Below, piece after piece: positions 34,814-41,741 of a stretch of 41,741 nucleotides of DNA. Position numbers and translations under genes: made by a program. The stretch is from assembly GCA_030150505.1 (NCBI GenBank), contig JASLFS010000037.1, forward strand, positions 1 through 41,741, in the 5' to 3' direction. Source of the DNA: Vitreoscilla sp. GTDB lineage: Bacteria; Pseudomonadota; Gammaproteobacteria; Burkholderiales; Neisseriaceae. Each line of letters opens with the position of its first letter. Position 1 is the stretch's first letter. The notes under the pieces were generated by a model, which saw only the letters and a program-made list of their open reading frames with translations, was not told the DNA's origin and did no database searches.

Positions 34814-36478
34814 CTATTTAACATATTTCGCTAAAGCAAACCATTCATTTTTTTCACGCGCCCTAGCTCCTTGCCAAACAATTTCCCAATTCAACTTATC
34901 CTGCCACTCATGAATAATATCTTTTCCAACAATCAATCGATATTCACATTGCGTGTAATCTTGTGTCTTTAATGGAAGCTTGCCATATGTTTGCCATGGC
35001 AAAATAATATTAATATCTTTATTATCAACGCCTATACAAACTTGTTGTTGCTGAATCTGAGTAAGTAACTGATTAGGCAGTGATTGCTCCATATGCTCCA
35101 CAACAGGTCGATAACTTTTAGCAGCATCAAGCCAAGGCAGAAATAATGTCATTAACAATGACCAAACCAAAGTCACTCCAGCTGCCCAATTGGTAACCGC
35201 TTGCCGTCCTTTAATTCTCTTTCGTGTCACGGCCCACAACCACAAAGGAGAAAAACAAATCGCAACAACAATAGGAAACCAATCCCAATCAACCTGATAA
35301 TACGGACTAAAATAAGCAGCACGTTCAGATAATTTTTCTGGCCAGCCTAAATTCATTGCAATAAATCCAAGCCAAATAAAAATAGCCAACAAGCCAAAAG
35401 TCATCATGCCAAACCAATTTAAAAATGCTGCTGGACCTCTTCTTAATGAATCTAATTGAGATGCACCTAAAATAGCCAATGGCAGTAATATCAAAATAGT
35501 ATTTTCAGTATAACGATTTGGCATTGCTGCCAAAACAATTAAACCGATAGCAAAAATAGTTAAATTAAACTTCCAAATTTTAGCTTCTGTTTTTTTATGT
35601 TTAACAGCAGCCCAAACAGCTAAAGGCCATGCTGGTAAAGCATACCAAGCGATATTATCTAAATAATAAAACAACGAAAAAGATAATTTTATTGAACCAA
35701 CACCACCAAAATCAGCAAACGAATGAAATTTCCACCAAGTATCGAACGCTGCTACATTGGTTTTATATAATGCGTAAGGCCAAATTAAACACAATGGTAA
35801 AGATAGAATAATGGCCAAAACAATCGTAATAACCGATGCCCGACTGCGCCATGGTGTTTGAGAAACGACTGCTATAGAAATGATCAGCGCAATACTTAAT
35901 AACAGTAAAAAACCACTGTAAAAAGATAAAACATATGCACTGGTTAATATTAATAATGACCAGTGTTTTTTATTTTGCAAAAATACCAAGCCACAAAGCA
36001 ATAGGCTCATGGCAGTAAAAATCAATGGAATACTATCCATTCGATGGGCTGGCATAACTAAGCCAATGGAACCAATTAAAATAAGGACCACACTTCGCCC
36101 TTGGTAACGCCCTAATAACTCTTTACCAGTTATCCCTGCCGCCAACAGTCCTAGCACCATAAACAATGCGCTAACCATTCGAACAGCACTAAAAGCATCC
36201 GTCAGCCACGGAGAAAACAATAATTTAGAAGCGGCTCCAAGCCAAATATACAATGGTGAAACATCAAGCTGCCACTGCCCGACTGCCTGAGGTAATGCCC
36301 ATTGTCCATACTGAATCATATGTTCAACAGATGCATAGAATTTAGGTTCAGTAGGATTCCATAAATCATGGCTAAAAATCCCTGGCCATAGCCATGCAAA
36401 AACCAATAATAATAATAACCATGGTTTTTCATCAAGCGAGGGAGAATAAGCGTGTTTTTTTGCTTGGTAAGTTAACAT
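34814..36478 (-). CDS. ArnT-like membrane glycosyltransferase (GT39/GT83 type)
   Basis: A protein of about 554 residues with around 12 membrane helices and a C-terminal soluble part. The first periplasmic loop contains HDLWNPTEPKFYASVEHM, the acidic motif of polyprenyl-phosphate-sugar transferases such as ArnT and PMTs. These enzymes move a sugar from a lipid carrier to an acceptor (lipid A, protein or other glycan) on the periplasmic side. Donor and acceptor cannot be told here. The start at 36478 has GGA five bases upstream; an ATG two codons earlier is the alternative. Independent of its neighbours. Confidence 0.82.
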   Translation of the reverse strand: MLTYQAKKHAYSPSLDEKPWLLLLLVFAWLWPGIFSHDLWNPTEPKFYASVEHMIQYGQWALPQAVGQWQLDVSPLYIWLGAASKLLFSPWLTDAFSAVRMVSALFMVLGLLAAGITGKELLGRYQGRSVVLILIGSIGLVMPAHRMDSIPLIFTAMSLLLCGLVFLQNKKHWSLLILTSAYVLSFYSGFLLLLSIALIISIAVVSQTPWRSRASVITIVLAIILSLPLCLIWPYALYKTNVAAFDTWWKFHSFADFGGVGSIKLSFSLFYYLDNIAWYALPAWPLAVWAAVKHKKTEAKIWKFNLTIFAIGLIVLAAMPNRYTENTILILLPLAILGASQLDSLRRGPAAFLNWFGMMTFGLLAIFIWLGFIAMNLGWPEKLSERAAYFSPYYQVDWDWFPIVVAICFSPLWLWAVTRKRIKGRQAVTNWAAGVTLVWSLLMTLFLPWLDAAKSYRPVVEHMEQSLPNQLLTQIQQQQVCIGVDNKDINIILPWQTYGKLPLKTQDYTQCEYRLIVGKDIIHEWQDKLNWEIVWQGARAREKNEWFALAKYVK

Positions 36479-36562
36479 AAGCATCCATCAATCAATTGAG
36501 CTCAGTTTAACAATATTTACTTCACTAGACCACGTTTCTAGCTTCATAAACTGATTAGATAT

Positions 36563-36591
36563 AAAAAAAGACAGCCAAAGCTGTCTTTTTT
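36563..36591 (-). terminator. terminator after rpmE
   Basis: GACAGC (36570-36575), loop CAAA, GCTGTC (36580-36585), with A/T runs extending the stem on both sides. Confidence 0.88.
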
Positions 36592-36607
36592 GCATGCATA
36601 TTCAAAA

Positions 36608-36823
36608 TTAACGTTTGAACATGTTGCCGAATTTTTGGTTAAAGCGATCAACACGACCAGCACTGTCAACGATTTTTTGTTTACCAGTGTAGAAAGGATG
36701 GCACTCAGAGCAAACCTCAATAGAGAATTTGTCTTTAGACATTGTTGATTTAGTAGCAAAAACATTACCGCAAGAGCAAGTTACTTGCACTTCAGTGTAT
36801 TCTGGATGAAGTTCTTTTTTCAT
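36608..36823 (-). CDS. rpmE: 50S ribosomal protein L31, zinc-binding form
   Basis: 71 residues, the usual length. The zinc form is shown by C16 and C18 in CSCGN and C38 and C41 in CSECHPFYTGKQK, the motif of C+ L31; zinc-free paralogues lack it. AAGGAAAAATT precedes the ATG. Own promoter, structured leader and terminator. Confidence 0.97.
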   Translation of the reverse strand: MKKELHPEYTEVQVTCSCGNVFATKSTMSKDKFSIEVCSECHPFYTGKQKIVDSAGRVDRFNQKFGNMFKR

Positions 36824-36840
36824 AATTTTTCCTTAAAAGC

Positions 36841-36877
36841 GGGCACAGGGGATTTGCCTGTACTACATGTGAAGCCC
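36841..36877 (-). promoter_or_regulatory. structured 5' leader of rpmE
   Basis: In the minus-strand transcript GGGC at the very 5' end (36874-36877) pairs with GCCC (36841-36844). An inner stem ACAGG/CCTGT (36857-36861 with 36845-36849) lies inside, with a 12-base bulge between. The leader ends just before the L31 ribosome binding site. A role in L31 autoregulation is inferred only. Confidence 0.45.
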
Positions 36878-36880
36878 TAA

Positions 36881-36909
36881 ATTATCTATGCTTTTTTGCC
36901 GTTTAGCAA
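36881..36909 (-). promoter_or_regulatory. promoter of rpmE
   Basis: On the minus strand TTGCTA (36904-36909), a 17-base spacer, GATAAT (36881-36886), placing the start near 36875. Confidence 0.65.
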
Positions 36910-36934
36910 GCGTTATTTGATAAAAAAACAATCA

Positions 36935-38338
36935 TTATGCTTTTCGCCAAGTACTAATGCCACCCTTGTCTTCAACCACAATTCCCATATCCTTTAAAAC
37001 ATCACGGATACGGTCCGATTCTGCCCAGTTTTTATCTACACGAGCTTGTTGTCGCTCTGCAATTAATGCTTCGATTTTATCTGCATCAGAATGACTTCCA
37101 CCTTGTAGAAACTCAGCAGGATTACGCTGTAATAAACCAAGTGTGCTAGCCAAAGCTTTTAAACAACCTGCTAATTTAGCATCATGCTGTTTATTCACTT
37201 CATTGGCCAATTCAAATAAAACAGCTACGGCCTCAACCGTATTGAAGTCATCATTCATGGCAACTGTAAAACGCTCTACATAACTGTTACTGTCTTTTTC
37301 TAAATCGAAATCAGCTATTTCAACATTACTCAATGCAGTATACAAACGTGTTAAGCTACTTTTAGCATCTTCTAAATGAACATTAGAATAATTTAATGGG
37401 CTACGGTAATGTGCTCGTAGAATAAAGAAGCGAACGACTTCTGCATCAAACTGCTCTAGCACTTCTCTAATGGTGAAAAAATTACCCAAAGATTTCGACA
37501 TTTTTTCATTATCAACACGGATAAATCCATTATGTAGCCAATAACGTACATGGCTTTGCAAGTGCTTATCATGGCTATCAGGCTCATGTACACAAGCACC
37601 TGTTGCACCACAGCTTTGAGCAATTTCATTTTCATGATGAGGAAATTGCAAGTCAGCACCACCACCATGAATATCAAATGTTTGACCAAAAGCATCTTCG
37701 CCCATTGCTGAACATTCAATATGCCAGCCTGGACGACCTAAGCCCCATGGACTTTCCCATGCTGGCTCACCCGCTTTTGCTGACTTCCATAAAACAAAAT
37801 CCAAAGGATCTCGTTTATAAGAATCAACATCAACACGCTCACCCGCTCGCAAATCATCTAAGCTTTTCCCAGACAATTGACCATAAGCAGCAAACTCACG
37901 CACAGCATAATATACATCCCCATTTTCTGCGGCATAAGCTTTACCATTGGCAATTAATCGCTCGATTAAAGCAATCATTTCTTCTACAAACTCAGTCGCT
38001 CTAGGTTCTTGATCTGGAGATAACACTCCTAAAGAAGCAGAATCTTCATGCATTGCATGAATAAAACGACCAGTTAGTGCACCAATGGTTTCATTATTTT
38101 CAGCAGCACGGGCAATAATCTTATCATCAATATCTGTGATATTTCGTACGTAGGTTAATGGGTAACCTAAGTGACGAATCCAACGAGCAATCATATCAAA
38201 AGCAACCATAACACGAGCATGCCCTAAGTGACAGTAATCATATACAGTCATGCCACATACATACATGCGCACATTTTTAGGATCAAGTGGTTCAAATTTT
38301 TCTTTTTGACGCGTCAAAGTGTTATATACAGTTAACAT
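36935..38338 (-). CDS. cysS: cysteinyl-tRNA synthetase
   Basis: A 467-residue class I synthetase charging tRNA-Cys. HIGH-type signature HLGH (37-40), KMSKS at 279-283, and the zinc ligands C28, C209, H234 and E238, at the same numbers as in E. coli CysRS. The C-terminal anticodon domain is complete. GAGAGTAAT precedes the ATG. It follows obgE after 26 bases on the same strand and may be co-transcribed with it. Confidence 0.97.
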   Translation of the reverse strand: MLTVYNTLTRQKEKFEPLDPKNVRMYVCGMTVYDYCHLGHARVMVAFDMIARWIRHLGYPLTYVRNITDIDDKIIARAAENNETIGALTGRFIHAMHEDSASLGVLSPDQEPRATEFVEEMIALIERLIANGKAYAAENGDVYYAVREFAAYGQLSGKSLDDLRAGERVDVDSYKRDPLDFVLWKSAKAGEPAWESPWGLGRPGWHIECSAMGEDAFGQTFDIHGGGADLQFPHHENEIAQSCGATGACVHEPDSHDKHLQSHVRYWLHNGFIRVDNEKMSKSLGNFFTIREVLEQFDAEVVRFFILRAHYRSPLNYSNVHLEDAKSSLTRLYTALSNVEIADFDLEKDSNSYVERFTVAMNDDFNTVEAVAVLFELANEVNKQHDAKLAGCLKALASTLGLLQRNPAEFLQGGSHSDADKIEALIAERQQARVDKNWAESDRIRDVLKDMGIVVEDKGGISTWRKA

Positions 38339-38364
38339 ATTACTCTCAGTGGTGACTATAAAAT

Positions 38365-39504
38365 TTACTCAGGCTTAAAGATATTGGTATCAGTGACTGT
38401 TTTTTCAATCTCAATATTATTAGCTTGTTGTTTCTCTTCTGCTTCTAATAGTTTTTTCTCATCTAAATACCGCTGGATTTGATAAACAAGATCTTGGGTT
38501 CCATCATGACTTAATGCACTAATGGTAAACAAGCGTGGTGTTTCCATATCAAAAACATATTCATCATTTGGTGTCGTGTAATTCCAACCAATTTCCGCTA
38601 AGAAAGCATCAATTCTCTCTTGTCGTTCCTCTTCTGGAATCATATCCAATTTGTTTAAAACTAACCAACGTGGTTTACGATGTAAATCATCGTCGTATTT
38701 ATGAAGCTCTTCAACTAAGCTCAAAGCCTCTTCTGCTGGATTAATGCTTTCATCAAAAGGCGCCAAATCAACAACATGCAATAACAAACCAGTTCGAGAT
38801 AAATGTCTCAAAAAGCGATGTCCCAAACCAGCACCTTCGGCAGCTCCTTCAATTAACCCTGGAATATCTGCCATCACAAAACTATGGTTTTCATCCAAAC
38901 GAACCACACCTAGATTAGGATGCATCGTGGTAAATGGATAATCTGCGACTTTAGGGCGTGCAGCAGAAACTGCTCGTATTAGTGTTGATTTCCCTGCATT
39001 TGGCATACCTAACAAACCAACATCTGCTAAGATTTTCAACTCTAAACGCAAGTTACGTGCTTCACCATCTTCACCGGGCGTACATTGGCGAGGAGCTCGG
39101 TTAGTCGATGATTTAAAATGGATATTACCAAAGCCACCCTTACCACCACGAGCCAAACAAACACGTTGGCCATGCTCAGTTAAGTCGGCTACAAGCTCAT
39201 CAGTATCAACATCATAGATAACAGTACCAATTGGCATGCGCAATTCAATATCATCTGCGCCCTTACCATAACGATCAGCACCATGGCCTTTTTCACCATT
39301 TTTAGCTTGATATCGTTTTACAAAACGGTACTCCACCAAGGTGTTAATATTTTCATCTGCAATAGCAAAAAGACTACCGCCTTTACCACCATCACCGCCA
39401 TCAGGTCCACCAAATGGGACAAATTTCTCACGGCGAAAACTAGCTGCGCCATTGCCACCTTTGCCAGCCACTACTTCAATTTTGGCTTCATCAATAAATT
39501 TCAT
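38365..39504 (-). CDS. obgE: Obg GTPase
   Basis: A 379-residue ribosome-assembly and stress GTPase. The glycine-rich Obg domain (1-158) comes first, then the GTPase domain: G1 GMPNAGKS (166-173), switch region with TTMHPNLG, G3 DIPG (213-216), G4 NKLD and G5 SALS. A short charged tail follows. AGGATTAAGCAC precedes the ATG. A large hairpin lies directly upstream. Confidence 0.97.
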   Translation of the reverse strand: MKFIDEAKIEVVAGKGGNGAASFRREKFVPFGGPDGGDGGKGGSLFAIADENINTLVEYRFVKRYQAKNGEKGHGADRYGKGADDIELRMPIGTVIYDVDTDELVADLTEHGQRVCLARGGKGGFGNIHFKSSTNRAPRQCTPGEDGEARNLRLELKILADVGLLGMPNAGKSTLIRAVSAARPKVADYPFTTMHPNLGVVRLDENHSFVMADIPGLIEGAAEGAGLGHRFLRHLSRTGLLLHVVDLAPFDESINPAEEALSLVEELHKYDDDLHRKPRWLVLNKLDMIPEEERQERIDAFLAEIGWNYTTPNDEYVFDMETPRLFTISALSHDGTQDLVYQIQRYLDEKKLLEAEEKQQANNIEIEKTVTDTNIFKPE

Positions 39505-39519
39505 TGTGCTTAATCCTAT

Positions 39520-39578
39520 AAAAGCCCATTAGGTTGCATGTATTATTAATCATAATATTCAGGCAGCCTAATGAGCCT
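39520..39578 (-). promoter_or_regulatory. large stem-loop directly upstream of obgE
   Basis: CATTAGG and CCTAATG, extended by flanking pairs to about 12 bp with two wobbles (39522-39533 with 39567-39578), enclose a 33-base loop with an inner TATTAT/ATAATA stem. Four T follow on the obgE strand before its ribosome binding site. Attenuator, terminator or chance; not decided. Confidence 0.4.
39558..39569 (+). repeat. DNA uptake sequence (AG-simDUS dialect)
   Basis: Exact TTCAGGCAGCCT, the only exact copy in noncoding DNA; its last three bases are part of the obgE upstream stem. Confidence 0.7.
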
Positions 39579-39623
39579 TAGCTAATATTTCTGTATTTTA
39601 CCTGAAAATCTCAAGTAAATAAT

Positions 39624-39655
39624 AAAAAAGCCCCATCATTTTCTGACAGGGCTTT
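39624..39655 (-). terminator. terminator after rplU-rpmA
   Basis: On the minus strand an 11-bp stem (two G-T wobbles), arms at 39645-39655 and 39627-39637, 7-base loop, then six T. Confidence 0.88.
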
Positions 39656-39673
39656 AGCTTTTCTAGCAAATAA

Positions 39674-39946
39674 TTATTCGTCGTTACCTGTGTAAGGGCG
39701 AACATTAACAGTTTTACGGTTTAAAGCACCTTTAACAGTGAACTCTACATAACCGTCAACTTTTGCAAATAAAGTGTGGTCTTTACCCATGCCTACATTA
39801 TTACCAGCGTGGAAACGAGTACCACGTTGACGAACAATGATAGAACCAGCAGGGATCAATTCATTACCGAAGGCTTTTACACCTAAGCGTTTAGCTTCTG
39901 AATCGCGACCGTTTTTAGAGCTACCGCCAGCTTTTTTGGTTGCCAT
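39674..39946 (-). CDS. rpmA: 50S ribosomal protein L27
   Basis: 90 residues: MATKKAGGSSKNGRDSEAKRLG, GSIIVRQRGTRFHAG and GKDHTLFAKVDG are the L27 signatures. There is no Firmicutes-type cleaved extension. It starts 17 bases after rplU in the same operon. Confidence 0.98.
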   Translation of the reverse strand: MATKKAGGSSKNGRDSEAKRLGVKAFGNELIPAGSIIVRQRGTRFHAGNNVGMGKDHTLFAKVDGYVEFTVKGALNRKTVNVRPYTGNDE

Positions 39947-39963
39947 TTAAATCACTCCTTCAA

Positions 39964-40272
39964 TTAAGCAATCGCATCGATGCGAATTTCGGTGAAATTC
40001 TGACGATGACCTTGGTGTTTTTGGTAATGTTTACGGCGACGCAATTTAAAAATGCGAATTTTTTCGCCGCGACCGTGACTAATCACAGTAGCTTTTACCT
40101 CAGCACCTTCTACAAAAGGTGCGCCAACTTTTACAGCTTCGCCGTCAGCAATCATCAATACTTTGTCTAGTACGATTTGGCTGTCGAGTTCTGCTGGTAT
40201 CTGTTCTACTTTCAATTTTTGGCCAACGGTAACTTTGTATTGTTTACCGCCAGTTTTTATGACCGCGTACAT
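39964..40272 (-). CDS. rplU: 50S ribosomal protein L21
   Basis: 102 residues beginning MYAVIKTGGKQYKV, with the C-terminal RRRKHYQKHQGHRQNFTEIRI typical of L21. GTGGAG lies in front of the ATG at 40272; the in-frame GTG at 40284 is part of that ribosome binding site. First gene of rplU-rpmA. Confidence 0.97.
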   Translation of the reverse strand: MYAVIKTGGKQYKVTVGQKLKVEQIPAELDSQIVLDKVLMIADGEAVKVGAPFVEGAEVKATVISHGRGEKIRIFKLRRRKHYQKHQGHRQNFTEIRIDAIA

Positions 40273-40295
40273 ACTCAACTCCACGAATAAATTAA

Positions 40296-40317
40296 TTCCC
40301 TATCCTTTGATAAGGAA
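40296..40317 (-). promoter_or_regulatory. leader hairpin of rplU
   Basis: TTCCTTATC, loop AAAG, GATAGGGAA (minus strand) form a 9-bp hairpin with one wobble. It begins right at the predicted transcription start and ends 23 bases before the ATG. It may stabilise the mRNA or serve feedback by L21; inference only. Confidence 0.45.
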
Positions 40318-40324
40318 GCCAAGT

Positions 40325-40353
40325 ATTATAATTTCTTTAATGCCGCCTGTCAA
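40325..40353 (-). promoter_or_regulatory. consensus sigma70 promoter of rplU-rpmA
   Basis: TTGACA (40348-40353), a 17-base spacer and TATAAT (40325-40330) on the minus strand: a perfect consensus promoter, the strongest in the window. Confidence 0.92.
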
Positions 40354-40518
40354 AATAAGTTATTCATTATTTTAGCTAAGCTGCCTATTTGGCAACAAAC
40401 CCCAATTTGATATCACTCATGAAGACATGAATACTTCTGTTTTAACAGAAAATAAGTGCTTTTGAAGATAAAGTTCAATACAAAACCACTCTCAAGTTAA
40501 CACAGTAAAATTGAATGC

Positions 40519-40527
40519 TGCTATAAT
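40519..40527 (+). promoter_or_regulatory. extended -10 promoter of ispB
   Basis: TGCTATAAT (extended -10) without a good -35, about 60 bases before the ispB start. Confidence 0.5.
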
Positions 40528-40586
40528 TGCTGATTGCGCAAATCTTTTTTCATTAACTGTCACTATAAAGAATTGATGTAACGACT

Positions 40587-41561
40587 ATGTTGGAAAATAT
40601 CCCGTACTTTAAAGAAAACCTCGATAACGACTTAGAAAAAGTCAATGTTGTTATTAATAAAGCGGTACAATCCGAGGTCGTTTTAATTTCCCAAGTTGGT
40701 CAATATATTATTAGTGGTGGCGGCAAAAGACTGCGTCCGATTCTCACGATTTTATCTGGCAAAGCTCTCGGTTATGATGATGAACAGCTTTATTCACTAG
40801 CTGCCATGGTTGAATTTATTCACACATCAACATTACTTCATGACGATGTGGTTGATGAAAGTGATTTACGACGCGGTCGTGAAACTGCAAACAACATTTT
40901 CGGGAATGCAGCAGCAGTACTCGTTGGTGACTTCCTATATACACGCGCATTTCAGCTAATGGTTCAATCAAACAGCCTACGCATATTACAAGTAATGGCA
41001 AATGCAACCAATATCATTGCTGAAGGTGAAGTTTTGCAACTGATGAATATTGGAAATATTGATATTACAGAAAAAGAATATATTCAAGTCATCCAATACA
41101 AAACAGCAAAACTATTTGAAGCAGCCGCTCAAGTAGGAGCTATTTTAGCAAAAGCATCTCCAGCTCATGAGCAAGCTCTAACCGAGTACGGTATGCACAT
41201 TGGCACAGCATTTCAAATTATTGATGATATTTTAGATTACAATGGCGATGCAGAAACAATCGGTAAAAATGTTGGCGATGATTTAGCAGAAGGAAAACCA
41301 ACCCTACCTCTTATTTATCTCATGCGACAAGGATCTGAAGAGGCTGCAAACGATGTTCGTACAGCTCTAACAGAAGCCAATCGTGATTATTTTAATAAAA
41401 TTCATCACCATGTCATTCATTCCGATGCATTAAACTATGCAACAAGCGAAGCACAAAAAGCTTGTAATCAAGCCATAGCAGCACTAACACCTCTGCCAGA
41501 AACCAATATTAAACAAGCTTTAAAAGATCTTGCAACAGCATCTCTGGCGAGAATTAGCTAA
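40587..41561 (+). CDS. ispB: octaprenyl-type polyprenyl diphosphate synthase
   Basis: A 324-residue trans-prenyltransferase making the long isoprenoid side chain of quinones from farnesyl diphosphate and isopentenyl diphosphate. First Asp-rich motif DDVVD (86-90), second DDILD (213-217), GGGKRLRP near residue 44-51. The chain length made cannot be read from sequence; octaprenyl is inferred from the family. It stands divergent from rplU-rpmA, and tRNA-Arg follows 12 bases after the stop. Confidence 0.93.
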   Translation: MLENIPYFKENLDNDLEKVNVVINKAVQSEVVLISQVGQYIISGGGKRLRPILTILSGKALGYDDEQLYSLAAMVEFIHTSTLLHDDVVDESDLRRGRETANNIFGNAAAVLVGDFLYTRAFQLMVQSNSLRILQVMANATNIIAEGEVLQLMNIGNIDITEKEYIQVIQYKTAKLFEAAAQVGAILAKASPAHEQALTEYGMHIGTAFQIIDDILDYNGDAETIGKNVGDDLAEGKPTLPLIYLMRQGSEEAANDVRTALTEANRDYFNKIHHHVIHSDALNYATSEAQKACNQAIAALTPLPETNIKQALKDLATASLARIS

Positions 41562-41573
41562 ACCCTCAAAAAC

Positions 41574-41648
41574 CTCGCCGTAGTTCAACGGATAGAACGT
41601 ATGCCTCCTAAGCGTAAAATACAGGTTCGATTCCTGTCGGCGAGGCCA
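41574..41648 (+). tRNA. tRNA-Arg(CCT)
   Basis: 75 nt with encoded CCA. Acceptor CTCGCCG/CGGCGAG with discriminator G, D stem GTTC/GAAC, anticodon loop CTCCTAA (anticodon CCT, reading AGG), T stem ACAGG/CCTGT. The ispB transcript may read into it. Confidence 0.95.
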
Positions 41649-41741
41649 AAACAAAGCAGCAAAACCAACCAATGATGCACAAACAAAAATAAATAATATT
41701 TAAAATCATAAAATTACCAAAAAATAAAACCCAGCAACTAT

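Noticed and set aside
40435..40450. TTCTGTT/AACAGAA inverted repeat upstream of ispB
   Set aside because: Too short a loop for a terminator and no known regulator match; plausible by chance in AT-rich DNA.
41649..41741. An attachment site or mobile element behind tRNA-Arg
   Set aside because: Only 93 bases remain in the window; no integrase or repeat of the tRNA end can be seen.

Overview
The window is about 41.7 kb of AT-rich, gene-dense bacterial chromosome without insertion sequences, prophage or CRISPR. It is most likely from an AT-rich member of the Neisseriaceae. Three things point there. The 12-mer TTCAGGCAGCCT, the complement of the AG-simDUS dialect of the Neisseriaceae DNA uptake sequence as I remember it, occurs four times exactly. 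MetN is of the short form (about 245 residues) without a C-terminal regulatory domain. And rplU-rpmA stands divergent from ispB. No species can be named from the sequence alone.

Layout. 1-2.2 kb: a GFA-type zinc protein, a periplasmic and a cytoplasmic cyclophilin in one operon, then a small lipoprotein. 2.3-4.1 kb: brnQ and two identical tRNA-Thr(TGT) genes, each with its own promoter and (at least for one) its own terminator. 4.3-8.3 kb: an Orn/Lys/Arg-type decarboxylase and rlhA (23S rRNA hydroxylation). 8.5-10 kb: a flavin monooxygenase that closely resembles trimethylamine monooxygenase, behind a promoter whose -35 lies in a palindrome. 10.1-11.6 kb: a TauE/UreH-like membrane protein and xthA. 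11.7-17 kb: an APC permease, a glutathione S-transferase, cycA and an EamA exporter. 17-19.2 kb: greB-recD. 19.4-21.9 kb: a promoter, a SAM-II-type riboswitch, an intrinsic terminator and metNIQ. 22-29.3 kb: ettA, uvrB, a nitroreductase and rnr. 29.4-36.5 kb: gltS, a QseBC/PmrAB-like two-component pair, plsC, ubiG behind a perfect FNR-type box, and an ArnT-like glycosyltransferase. 36.6-41.7 kb: rpmE, cysS, obgE, rpmA-rplU, ispB and tRNA-Arg(CCT).

Together these are mostly housekeeping genes (translation, RNA decay, DNA repair, isoprenoid and ubiquinone synthesis) mixed with many amino-acid importers (BrnQ, CycA, GltS, MetNIQ, an APC permease), which suits an organism living on host- or environment-supplied amino acids. 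Almost every transcription unit ends in a clear intrinsic hairpin, several of them shared by convergent genes.

The most interesting item is the SAM-II-like pseudoknot aptamer in front of metNIQ. Its P1 3' strand can pair alternatively with the 5' arm of a terminator just before metN, so a complete transcriptional OFF switch can be drawn. Other leads are structured leaders before rpmE, rplU and obgE, the lone trimethylamine monooxygenase, sparse DNA uptake sequences and a histidine kinase with a changed H-box.
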